Below, in pieces: positions 1-7,545 of a DNA stretch of 30,979 bases; positions within the stretch are counted from its first letter, which is position 1; each line of letters starts with the position of its first letter. The stretch lies in the NCBI GenBank assembly GCA_965603015.1, contig CBFDBJ010000041.1:1-30979 (forward strand), in the 5' to 3' direction. The DNA comes from JAUWTJ01 sp965603015. Lineage in GTDB: Bacteria; Pseudomonadota; Alphaproteobacteria; M2410. Both the position numbers and the translations under genes were made by a program. The notes under the pieces were generated by a model. The model had not been told where the DNA came from, ran no database searches, and saw only the letters and a list, made by a program, of their open reading frames with translations.

Positions 1-3
1 AAA

Positions 4-79
4 TGGTAGGCCGTACTGGGATCGAACCAGTGACACCCTGATTAAGAGTCAGGTGCTCTACCAACTGAGCTAACGGCCC
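4..79 (-). tRNA. tRNA-Lys (anticodon CUU)
   Basis: Read on the minus strand, this 76-base segment folds as a complete tRNA. The acceptor stem starts GGGCCGT and closes with ACGGCCU. The D-loop has AGCTCAGTTGGTAGAGC, the anticodon stem is CCTGA/TCAGG around the loop CTCTTAA, and the T-loop is TTCGATC. The anticodon is CUU, reading the lysine codon AAG. The CCA end is encoded in the DNA. The first acceptor pair would be a G-U wobble. The gene points off the left edge, so its downstream neighbour cannot be seen. Confidence 0.95.
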
Positions 80-649
80 CCAGGCCACCGATCTGTGATC
101 TCCGGCAGGTGAAGAGCGCCCTGATAACATGGGGTTTTGGTGCTGTCCACCGGATTTAGCGGCAAGCAGGCCAAGCCTCAAGAGGGCCTGAAATCTGCGC
201 CCGACCTGCAAGAGACACTCCAGAGCCGCTACAGCTCCCCGACCAGCCGTGGCTGTTTTCGGAGAATCGGGAGGGATCGGAGAGCACGCCTCTTTATAGA
301 GTGAGGCGCATCCGCGCGAGGAAGAGAACACATAAAACCGTACAATATTGGGTGCCACTTTGGGTAGCTGATGACCTCTTGCAAAGTTATTTCGTCTCTA
401 AACCAGGTACACCAATAACGCTAACACGGTTAACAAATCCTGTATCGGAACGGCCCTCCGTGTACGGTACCGGTAACCGGTTTCAGGGCATAATTCTTTT
501 CTGCCGTTAATAACTGCCGTCCGAAAAGCACGTAATTGTACCAATTTTTATGTCGGCCATTTACCTTTAGAATCATTCGCACCGCGAAAATTTACCCACT
601 GTTAATTCCATAAGCCTAGTTTAAGCACACCTAAAACGAGGAATGAACA
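80..649. other. Long intergenic region, no convincing gene
   Basis: About 570 bases separate the tRNA from the first receiver gene. A 69-codon plus-strand reading frame starting GTG at 301 has no ribosome binding site and no recognisable content, so I do not call it. There is a cluster of short palindromes at 469-482 (ACCGGT followed by AACCGGTT) and a GTTAAC at about 429. The last 100 bases are AT-rich and presumably hold the receiver promoter, but I could not assign -35 and -10 boxes with confidence. Confidence 0.5.
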
Positions 650-1084
650 GTGCAGAGCGTACAAAAAACAGTAGATTTCGACAGTGTCGCCGACCAGTTA
701 TTTGGTCTCGTGATTGATGATCAAAAAACCATGCGCAGTATCGTCCGCCAGATGCTGCACAACATTGGTATCACGGAAATCGAGGACTATTCAGAAGGCG
801 CTGGCGCCTGGAGTTATTTAACTGCTTGCACAAAAGACGTGCCGGATTTCATTATCTGCGACCTTCACATGGAAGGCATGGACGGGCTTGAGTTTGTCAA
901 CAAGATCCGCCGATCGAAAATCGAGAACATCCACGACATCCCGGTCCTCATTCTGACCGGAGACCCGGATCAAATGATCCAGGATGTCGCCGCCCAGGTC
1001 GGCGCCGCCAAAGTCCTGCAAAAACCGATTTCGGCACCGGATATGCGCAAAGAAATTGCCACCATTCTGGGTCTCCAACCATAG
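650..1084 (+). CDS. Receiver-only response regulator, copy 1
   Basis: A 144-residue protein consisting of a single CheY-like receiver domain with no DNA-binding or enzymatic output domain. The acidic pocket is D23-D24, the phospho-acceptor is D71 in FIICD, the switch threonine is T103 in ILTGD, and the conserved lysine is K125 in QKPIS. The start is GTG, chosen because GAGGA at 638-642 lies 7 bases upstream. An ATG at 643 is in another frame. Stand-alone receivers usually pass phosphate along or act by protein contact; which applies here is unknown, and no histidine kinase is in the window. The next gene is a paralogue with 98 of 144 residues identical by hand count, with all phosphorylation-site residues kept at the same positions. 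Confidence 0.93.
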   Translation: MQSVQKTVDFDSVADQLFGLVIDDQKTMRSIVRQMLHNIGITEIEDYSEGAGAWSYLTACTKDVPDFIICDLHMEGMDGLEFVNKIRRSKIENIHDIPVLILTGDPDQMIQDVAAQVGAAKVLQKPISAPDMRKEIATILGLQP

Positions 1085-1086
1085 AT

Positions 1087-1137
1087 TTACGGGGCCTTGT
1101 CAAAGACCTTCACATGAACATCCTTTCTGCTTTTGGA
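1087..1137 (-). pseudogene. Remnant of the symporter 3' end behind receiver copy 1
   Basis: The bases just after receiver copy 1 (1081-1137) align without gaps to the bases after receiver copy 2 (1598-1654), with about 39 of 57 identical. The second stretch is the coding 3' end of the convergent symporter. Read in the symporter frame, the remnant encodes SKSRKDVHVKVFDKAP followed by TAA, against AKSENELDLKVFNKDPEI in the intact gene. It has no start and no upstream gene body. The simplest reading is a leftover of a tandem duplication that took the receiver gene plus the end of its convergent neighbour. The short length makes chance similarity possible, but the alignment directly continues that of the two genes. 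Confidence 0.6.
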
Positions 1138-1166
1138 AAAAAAGCATCTGATACAGGAAACAGACA

Positions 1167-1601
1167 GTGCAAAGCATACAAAAATCGAAAGAGATAGAAA
1201 GTGTCGCCCACGAGATGTTTGGCCTCGTGATTGATGATCACACAGCGATGCGCAGCATTGTGCGTCAGATACTCCAGACAATCGGCATCACGGAAGTTGG
1301 CGAATACTCGGAAGGCGCAGCTGCCTGGAAGTATCTAAATGGACCTGCGCCAAGAATACCGGATTTCATTATCTGCGATATCCACATGGAAGGCATGGAC
1401 GGACTTGACTTCATCAACAGGATCCGTCGATCCAAGGAGCTCGCTATCCACCAGATCCCGGTTATCATTCTGACCGGAGATTCCGATGACATTATCCAGG
1501 GTGTGGCATCCCAGGTCGGCGCTGCCAAGGTCATGCAGAAACCGATTTCCGCGCCAGACCTGCGCGAGGAAATTGCCACAATCCTTGGTGTACAGTTCTA
1601 G
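1167..1601 (+). CDS. Receiver-only response regulator, copy 2
   Basis: A 144-residue single receiver domain, paralogous to the gene ending at 1084. D23-D24, phospho-acceptor D71, switch residue T103 and K125 are all present, so phosphorylation looks intact. The start is again GTG, with AGGA at 1155-1158 eight bases upstream, and both copies begin MQS-QK. The 82-base spacer between the copies contains a 7-bp hairpin (1128-1134 with 1140-1146, loop GGAAA) and no clear terminator, so the copies may share a transcript. Differences are concentrated in the N-terminus and around residues 56-64; the active site and the C-terminal KPISAPD-R-EIATILG segment are conserved. The stop codon TAG sits in a CTAG palindrome shared with the stop of the convergent symporter gene. 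Confidence 0.93.
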   Translation: MQSIQKSKEIESVAHEMFGLVIDDHTAMRSIVRQILQTIGITEVGEYSEGAAAWKYLNGPAPRIPDFIICDIHMEGMDGLDFINRIRRSKELAIHQIPVIILTGDSDDIIQGVASQVGAAKVMQKPISAPDLREEIATILGVQF

Positions 1602-2863
1602 ATTTCCGGATCCTTGTTGAAGACTTTTAGATCAAGTTCATTCTCGCTCTTGGCGACAAGAACCGAGACCATGCTGTCGCCTGTAACGTTTACCGCCGTG
1701 CGCATCATATCCATGATGCGATCGACAGCGAAGATCATGCCAATTCCCTCAAGTGGCAGCCCGACGGAAGCAAGCACCATTGTGAGCATGACGAGGCCTG
1801 CGCCCGGGACTGCGGCGGAACCAATGGAGGCAAGCGTGCAGGTCAGGATGATGGTAACCCCGTCCATGAGGGTCAAATCAATCCCGAAAGCCTGAGCGAT
1901 GAACAGCGCCGCAACACCTTGATATAGTGCCGTGCCATCCATATTGATTGTCGCGCCAAGCGGCAGGACAAAACTTGAGATGCGCTTTGAAACGCCCAGA
2001 TTGTCGCGCACACACGACATGGTGACGGGCAGTGTCGCCGCGCTGGAAGCGGTCGAATAGGCCACCAATTGAGCGTCAAACAGACCGGTGAAGAAAGGTT
2101 TGAGACGCATCCCGCCAACGTAGCGAACGATGCCGCCATAGACCACAAGAGCGTGGAAGATCAGGGCGCCATAGACCACAAGGACGAGCTTGCCGAGCGG
2201 CAGGAGAACCTCAAGACCGTATTTCGCCGAGATGACGGCCATAAGAGCGAACACGCCGTATGGCGTCACCTGGATAACCATATGGGTCAGGGAGTACATC
2301 ACCTCCGAGATTTCATCCATAAGACTACTGACATTCCTGGCTTTGTTACCTGCGAGATTGATCGCGATCCCGACCAGCAAGGAGAATGTGATTATTTGAA
2401 GGACGTTGCCCTCGGCAAAGGCCGCAACGGGATTGAGCGGAATGAGATTGATCAGGAAACCGCCAACGGTGCTGGCTTCATTGGCCTGAATCGCATAGCC
2501 AGTGCCAAGTTCCGCGCCCGCGCCGGGTTGAAATACAACGCCGAAACCAAGGCCAATAGCCACGGCAATGGCGGTCGTCATAAGATAGATCACAAAAGTC
2601 TTACCGCCGACCCGGCCCATTTCTTTCAGGTCGGTCATGGACGTGATGCCGGACACCAGAGAGAAGAAGATCAAAGGAACGATCAGCATCCGGAAGAGGC
2701 GTTTGAAGATTTCACCGACGGGCTCGAGGAACGGGTTGACCACATCGCCGATCGTCACACCAACGACCACGCCGAGCACAAGACCAATCAAAACCTTGAT
2801 CCAGAGTGTCAGGCCTTGCCAATGTGCCCATAGCCCCTTCGGTGCTGTTGCTTCGCCACTCAT
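1598..2863 (-). CDS. Dicarboxylate/acidic amino acid:cation symporter
   Basis: A 421-residue inner-membrane transporter of the DAACS (glutamate/aspartate:cation symporter) family. The family's serine-rich hairpin is visible as STASSAATLPVT, followed by NMDGTALYQG, the second hairpin PGAG and the last helix DRIMDMMRTAVNVTGD. R388 in that helix is the residue that binds the side-chain carboxylate in glutamate/aspartate carriers, which favours an acidic amino acid; D385 and N392 are also present. I chose ATG at 2863 because AGGGGAGA lies 5 bases upstream; a GTG nine codons earlier has no such site. It converges with receiver copy 2, the two stop codons overlapping on CTAG at 1598-1601. The exact substrate and coupling ion cannot be read from the sequence. 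Confidence 0.9.
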   Translation of the reverse strand: MSGEATAPKGLWAHWQGLTLWIKVLIGLVLGVVVGVTIGDVVNPFLEPVGEIFKRLFRMLIVPLIFFSLVSGITSMTDLKEMGRVGGKTFVIYLMTTAIAVAIGLGFGVVFQPGAGAELGTGYAIQANEASTVGGFLINLIPLNPVAAFAEGNVLQIITFSLLVGIAINLAGNKARNVSSLMDEISEVMYSLTHMVIQVTPYGVFALMAVISAKYGLEVLLPLGKLVLVVYGALIFHALVVYGGIVRYVGGMRLKPFFTGLFDAQLVAYSTASSAATLPVTMSCVRDNLGVSKRISSFVLPLGATINMDGTALYQGVAALFIAQAFGIDLTLMDGVTIILTCTLASIGSAAVPGAGLVMLTMVLASVGLPLEGIGMIFAVDRIMDMMRTAVNVTGDSMVSVLVAKSENELDLKVFNKDPEI

Positions 2864-2881
2864 ATTAATCTCCCCTGAAAC

Positions 2882-2908
2882 CCTCACCACATGAATTATC
2901 TGGTGAGG
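2882..2908. repeat. 8-bp inverted repeat upstream of the symporter
   Basis: CCTCACCA at 2882-2889 and TGGTGAGG at 2901-2908 are perfect inverted copies around an 11-base loop, 18 bases upstream of the symporter start. A smaller hairpin (AGAGG/CCTCT) follows at 2911-2927. There is no U-run, so a terminator for rodA is doubtful. An operator or leader hairpin for the symporter is possible. Confidence 0.5.
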
Positions 2909-2962
2909 TTAGAGGAAAATCGCCTCTTCGTACACGGGATTGATACACATTCCATAATGCGG

Positions 2963-4153
2963 CTACCAGAACCCTGCCGACGTTACCGGAATTTCAATAT
3001 CACGGTGGATGTGGACGCTCATGACAAGTCCGAGACCAAAGAGGATCGTCATCATGGCTGTCCCGCCATAGGAGACAAGCGGCAGAGGGACACCAACCAC
3101 AGGAACAAGTCCCATGACCATGGCGGTGTTGATGACAATATACAGCAGGAAGGTCGCCATAACGCCCATTGCGACGAGACGTCCAAAATGGTTCCGCGAG
3201 GACAGCGCGATCGACGTGCCGCGGGCCAGTACCATAAGATAAAGCACAAGAAGGAAGAGCCCGCCCATCAAACCCAGCTCCTCACTCAGCATGGTAAAAA
3301 TAAAGTCGGTATGTTTTTCCGGTAAAAAATTCAGCTGGCTTTGTGTGCCTTGCAGGTATCCCTTGCCGAAAACACCGCCCGATCCCATGGCAATCTTGGC
3401 TTGCAGAATGTGATAGCCGGTGCCGAGCGGATCACTTTCCGGATCGAGAAAGGTCAGGACCCGTTGTTTCTGATAGTCCTGCAGAAATTGCCAGCCTGTG
3501 AGAGCTCCGACAATTCCCAGAACCCCGACCCCACCCAGGATACGCCATGACAGACCTGCCAGAAAAAGGATAATGAAACCACCCGCAAGCAGAAGAAGCG
3601 CTGTCCCAAGGTCTGGCTGCCGCAAGACCAGCGCGGCCGGCAAAATGATAATAAGAACCGCCGGAGCAAGACTTTTGACATGTGAAATGTCACCGTCGCC
3701 CAGGCCGTGAATATACCGCGCAAGGGCAAGAACCATTGTAATCTTCATAATTTCGGAGGGCTGAAGTGTGATCCCGACAACAGGTAGCTCCACCCAGCGC
3801 TGCGCGCCCATCCCCATGACACCATAGAACTCAACTGCCAAAAGAAGAATGAGGGCCACACCATAGGCTGGATAGGCAAGTTTCATCCACAAACGAATGT
3901 CAACGAGACCGATCGCCAGCAGAACAACAAGTCCGATGCCAAATCGTATCAATTGGCGCGATGCCCAGGGGTCAAAGCTTCCCCGGGTGGCTGGCTCTCC
4001 GGCGGGACCCACCGGCGTTGTTGATGTGGAATACAACATGGCAATACCGATGAGGGAGATTGCCGCTACCGTGAGGATCAAAAGCCAATTGATCTCCCGA
4101 AGTTTTTGCAGGAATGGTACTTCTCTGCCGGTTTGTCCATAGACAAAACTCAT
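2963..4153 (-). CDS. rodA: Rod-shape SEDS glycosyltransferase RodA
   Basis: A 396-residue polytopic membrane protein of the SEDS family, which polymerises lipid II glycan strands for side-wall peptidoglycan together with PBP2. Typical SEDS segments are visible: RQPDLGTALLLL at 178-189, GSGGVFGKGYLQGTQSQLNF at 257-276, the stretch PEKHTDFIF with the likely catalytic D283, and PLVSYGGTAMM near the C-terminus. About ten membrane segments are apparent. I start it at ATG 4153 because its ATGA overlaps the mrdA stop and GGAGGG lies just upstream; an ATG four codons earlier has no ribosome binding site. It is the last gene of the mre-mrd cluster and is translationally coupled to its partner PBP2. 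Confidence 0.95.
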   Translation of the reverse strand: MSFVYGQTGREVPFLQKLREINWLLILTVAAISLIGIAMLYSTSTTPVGPAGEPATRGSFDPWASRQLIRFGIGLVVLLAIGLVDIRLWMKLAYPAYGVALILLLAVEFYGVMGMGAQRWVELPVVGITLQPSEIMKITMVLALARYIHGLGDGDISHVKSLAPAVLIIILPAALVLRQPDLGTALLLLAGGFIILFLAGLSWRILGGVGVLGIVGALTGWQFLQDYQKQRVLTFLDPESDPLGTGYHILQAKIAMGSGGVFGKGYLQGTQSQLNFLPEKHTDFIFTMLSEELGLMGGLFLLVLYLMVLARGTSIALSSRNHFGRLVAMGVMATFLLYIVINTAMVMGLVPVVGVPLPLVSYGGTAMMTILFGLGLVMSVHIHRDIEIPVTSAGFW

Positions 4154-6051
4154 GTCTCCCTCCATGAACGAGGATCACGGCTCAAAGATGCTTCGAGCGA
4201 CGGGGAGTAAGCCGGGCGGTTTGAGGGATCGCGAAGCAGCACCTCGCGCATAACGTCGCGCCCGATGGGCGCGGCGGCAGCAGACCCACCTCCTCCGTGT
4301 TCAATAAGAACGGAGATGGCGTAGCGTGGCTCTTCTGTCGGACCGAAACCAACGAACCAACCGTGATCCCTTCTCTTCCAGGGAAGATCCTCGTTCTTTG
4401 TAACCCCGGCAGCACGCTCTTCCCTGGTAATCCGGCGCACCTGAACTGTACCTGTCTTGCCTGCCATCGAGAGACCCTTGCCCCTCAGTTTTTTGCCAAA
4501 TGCTGTACCGCCAGGTTCGTTGACGACGGCAAACATCCCTTCACGCACGAGGTCGACCCACTTTTGGGTCAGCCCCAAACTCTCCGGAGCCTCCAGTTCG
4601 CTCGTCATCTCGCCGAGACTTTTGACCAGGCGCGGCTTGACTGCAAAACCACCGCTCGCGAGGCGCGCGGTCATCACAGCTTGATGGAGCGGTGTGACCA
4701 GCAGAAAACCCTGGCCAATACTTGTGTTGAGAGTGTCGCCCTGGACCCAGGCTTCATCACGGAAGGCTTGTTTCCAGTTCCCAGTAGGCATCAACCCTTC
4801 TCTTGCGCCGGGAATACCGATGTCATGCAATTCGCCAATGCCAAACCGCCTGCCCATCTCGGCATAGTCAGAAATACCCAGACGTTTCGCCATTTCGAAA
4901 AAATACACGTTACAGGAGTTCTTGATGGCATTGCGCAAGTTCATTGCCCCATGTCCATGGCGCTTCCAACAATGAAACTCGCGATTCCCGAGGCGCATCT
5001 TGCCACCGCAATAGACCGTATGGTCGGGATCAATCTGACCTGACTCCAGGCCAGCAAGGGCGGATACAATCTTGAAAGTAGAGCCAGGTGCAAATTGGCC
5101 GGCGATTGTCTTGTTCACCAGCGGATCCATTTCATCTGTACGCAGCTTGTCCCATTTGGCCTGCGAAAGGCCCCTTGTGAAATCATTGGGATCATATGCC
5201 GGCGTTGCCGCAAGGCCGAGAATGTCTCCATTCTTGACATCCATGACAACAACAGCGGCGCTTTGACCTTCAAGTCGGTCATAGATAAAGTTCTGAAGCC
5301 CCATATCGAGGGTCAGAACCAGGTCGCGGCCAGCATCCCCCTCCTTGCGATCGAGCTCGCGAATGACACGGCCATAGGCATTGACCTCGACATGGCTCGT
5401 CCCGGTGCTGCCACGCAATTCCAGATCAAGTGACTTTTCAAGGCCGCTCTTGCCTATTCTGAATCCGGGGAGCTGAAGCAGTGGGTCGTCATTTTCCTGC
5501 AGATCCCTTTCGGAAGCCCTGGCAACATAACCAAGGACGTGAGCCAGGCGCTCTTCAAAAGGATAGTGTCGGACGTCACCAATATTCGCGACAATACCTG
5601 GTAGATCAGGTGCCCGAACATTAATTCGGGCGAACTGCTCCCAGGTCAGGTTTTCGGCAATCATAACCGGGACGAATTTGCGTTTCCGCTTTATCTCCCG
5701 CGCAATTTTTCTCCGCCTTGACGCCGACAGGGGCACCACCTCGGCAATATCTTCCAGAGTTTCGTCAATATTATTGGTGTCTTCGGCGATCAGCATCACC
5801 TGGAGATTCTGGGTGTTCGATGCAAGCTCAACACCGAATCGGTCGAAAATGCGCCCTCGCAAAGGAGCAACCATCCGCCGATTGACGCGATTGTCATCGG
5901 CCATCCGACGATATTGCTCACCTTCAATGACCTGCAAAAAATACATGCGCGAGGCAAGACCCGCGAAAATGCTCGCGGTGCCGAAACCCATAATCGCTGT
6001 TCGTCGGGAAAATTGCTCGTAGCGAGCACTGTCACGTATATCAAACTTCAT
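4150..6051 (-). CDS. mrdA: Penicillin-binding protein 2 (transpeptidase)
   Basis: A 633-residue class B penicillin-binding protein that cross-links peptidoglycan during elongation. An N-terminal membrane anchor lies at about residues 18-40, followed by the dimerisation region (RGRIFDRFGVELASN at 66-80) and the transpeptidase domain. The domain carries the serine motif STFK at 324-327, SCN at 379-381 and a KTG box in SMAGKTGTVQ. I start at ATG 6051 (MKFDIRDS), one base after the mreD stop. A longer frame opening 24 codons earlier would overlap mreD and adds an unrelated N-terminus. It overlaps rodA by four bases, which fits the known PBP2-RodA complex. All catalytic motifs are intact. Confidence 0.95.
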   Translation of the reverse strand: MKFDIRDSARYEQFSRRTAIMGFGTASIFAGLASRMYFLQVIEGEQYRRMADDNRVNRRMVAPLRGRIFDRFGVELASNTQNLQVMLIAEDTNNIDETLEDIAEVVPLSASRRRKIAREIKRKRKFVPVMIAENLTWEQFARINVRAPDLPGIVANIGDVRHYPFEERLAHVLGYVARASERDLQENDDPLLQLPGFRIGKSGLEKSLDLELRGSTGTSHVEVNAYGRVIRELDRKEGDAGRDLVLTLDMGLQNFIYDRLEGQSAAVVVMDVKNGDILGLAATPAYDPNDFTRGLSQAKWDKLRTDEMDPLVNKTIAGQFAPGSTFKIVSALAGLESGQIDPDHTVYCGGKMRLGNREFHCWKRHGHGAMNLRNAIKNSCNVYFFEMAKRLGISDYAEMGRRFGIGELHDIGIPGAREGLMPTGNWKQAFRDEAWVQGDTLNTSIGQGFLLVTPLHQAVMTARLASGGFAVKPRLVKSLGEMTSELEAPESLGLTQKWVDLVREGMFAVVNEPGGTAFGKKLRGKGLSMAGKTGTVQVRRITREERAAGVTKNEDLPWKRRDHGWFVGFGPTEEPRYAISVLIEHGGGGSAAAAPIGRDVMREVLLRDPSNRPAYSPSLEASLSRDPRSWRET

Positions 6052-6052
6052 T

Positions 6053-6580
6053 TCAGGATCCCGCCTCTCCCATTTGCCGCATGAAGAAAGGAAGGATCCT
6101 TGCAAAGACAGGGTAGACGGCAAAACTCAAAACAGTCAGTGACAGAATTGGGATGACGGGCATAGGCGTACCATAAAAAACGGAGGCAATGATCCAGGCC
6201 AGAACACTGGACCCGATAGCAACGACGCCGAACGTTGCCCAGGTCAACCCGAACCCTCTCCCCGCAAGAAACTGCCGCTGCGAAAGCGTAAAAGCCCAGA
6301 CGATCAAAAACACTGCACCCCAAAGTCCCACCGGTCCACCCCAGAAGAGGTCTTGCAGAATGCCGAGAAGAAAAACCGCCGTCGGTGGCATCAGGTCCGG
6401 GCGCGCAAGAATCCAGATATAAATCGCAACAAGGGAAAAAGACGGGGGCGCGAGGTATCCAGTCGAAAGTCCGAGAGGAACCATTGTCAGCAAAATACAA
6501 AAGACAGCGCTCAGGAATGGAAAAAGTGACCACAAACGGCTGCCACTACTTTCTCTGGTGTGGGTAAACATTGTGGTCAC
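6053..6580 (-). CDS. mreD: Rod shape-determining membrane protein MreD
   Basis: A 175-residue, strongly hydrophobic protein with about five to six membrane segments, including the family-like stretch FLLGILQDLFWGGPVGLWG at about residues 70-88. MreD is a membrane component of the elongasome. Its identity rests on size, hydrophobicity and position between mreC and mrdA, as the family is poorly conserved. The GTG start at 6580 overlaps the mreC stop (GTGA), suggesting coupled translation. ATG at 6571, three codons in, is an alternative, and neither has a strong ribosome binding site. Confidence 0.88.
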   Translation of the reverse strand: MTTMFTHTRESSGSRLWSLFPFLSAVFCILLTMVPLGLSTGYLAPPSFSLVAIYIWILARPDLMPPTAVFLLGILQDLFWGGPVGLWGAVFLIVWAFTLSQRQFLAGRGFGLTWATFGVVAIGSSVLAWIIASVFYGTPMPVIPILSLTVLSFAVYPVFARILPFFMRQMGEAGS

Positions 6581-7479
6581 CCGTTATCGCCATCACCGTC
6601 AGGTGCCGTTGGATCTGATTTTTCCCCTTTCGGGTCAACAACCCGATTTGGAAAGTCATACTGCAACACCCGAACTCGCTCAACTTTGGTCTCATTTGAA
6701 AAGGGATGTACCCGAATGTGTTTCCCGTCAATGCTGGATACGAGACCTACCGGGAGATGAGGCGGGAGAAGTCCGCCATGTCCTGATGTAACGACCCTGT
6801 CGCCGACTTGCACCTGGGCATCTCTGGATAGAAATTCAATGGTCGGATAAGCCTTGTTTGTTCCACTCAGAACTGCTCGATAGTTTCCAGGCTCTACAAT
6901 GACGGGTATGTGTGAGTTCAGATCGTTGAGAAGCAATACCCGCGAGGCATTGTTACCTGATCCCAAAATTCGGCCAACCAGACCATCCTCGTCAATGACG
7001 GCGGAACCATCAAAAACACCATTGCGCTTACCCAGGTTGACGACCAGTGTGCGAATGAAGGGGCCGGATGCTTCGGTTACAACGCGGCCGGTCACATAGC
7101 CGATTTCGGGATCAACCGCGACGTTGAGCAGTGCCTCGTATCGCGCATTTTCTTTTTCCAGCAGCAGCGCTGCTTCTTTCCAGGCACGCAGCTCCGCATT
7201 TTCGCGGCGCAGGCGTTCGTTTTCTTCCAGCGTGGAGAAAAGCCTGGGCACTCGCCCGAACCAGGAGCGTATTGCCTTGATCGGAGGCGATACCGCCTCG
7301 TAAATCGGTGACGTGAAATCAGTAATGGCCTCGCGTGCGTCATCCAGAACATCAGCTTCGGCACGGTCCAGCATCATGAAGACCAGGGCCAAAGACAGCA
7401 AAATGACAAAAGGTAGCCTCCTGCCCTCGGCAAAGACCGAGTCCTGTGATTGTTCACTATCAAACCTGCGGTCAAACAT
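6577..7479 (-). CDS. mreC: Rod shape-determining protein MreC
   Basis: A 300-residue bitopic protein of the elongasome that links cytoplasmic MreB to periplasmic PBP2. A single membrane segment lies at about residues 22-38. It is followed by a coiled coil at about 80-120, rich in Glu, Leu and Arg, and then the beta-rich MreC domain with GRVVTEASGPFIRTLVVNLGKRNGV. The tail from about 280 is polar and acidic (ending DGDGDNG) and looks disordered. The start ATG 7479 is preceded by AGGTGAAG. The gene follows mreB after 66 bases and overlaps mreD by four bases. Confidence 0.95.
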   Translation of the reverse strand: MFDRRFDSEQSQDSVFAEGRRLPFVILLSLALVFMMLDRAEADVLDDAREAITDFTSPIYEAVSPPIKAIRSWFGRVPRLFSTLEENERLRRENAELRAWKEAALLLEKENARYEALLNVAVDPEIGYVTGRVVTEASGPFIRTLVVNLGKRNGVFDGSAVIDEDGLVGRILGSGNNASRVLLLNDLNSHIPVIVEPGNYRAVLSGTNKAYPTIEFLSRDAQVQVGDRVVTSGHGGLLPPHLPVGLVSSIDGKHIRVHPFSNETKVERVRVLQYDFPNRVVDPKGEKSDPTAPDGDGDNG

Positions 7480-7545
7480 TTCGCTTCACCTGCCTGTATT
7501 TCTGCACGTTATTCGAAGCGGGCAACACTTGAATGTATCCGCCAA

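Noticed and set aside
301..510. 69-codon plus-strand frame in the first intergenic region
   Set aside because: GTG start without a binding site, no recognisable domain, and mixed composition; chance frame.
2069..2833. 254-codon plus-strand frame opposite the symporter
   Set aside because: Antisense to a well-supported gene; rich in His, Asp and Arg as expected for a complement frame of membrane-protein codons.
4297..5043. 248-codon plus-strand frame opposite mrdA
   Set aside because: Antisense shadow of the transpeptidase domain; no binding site or family features.
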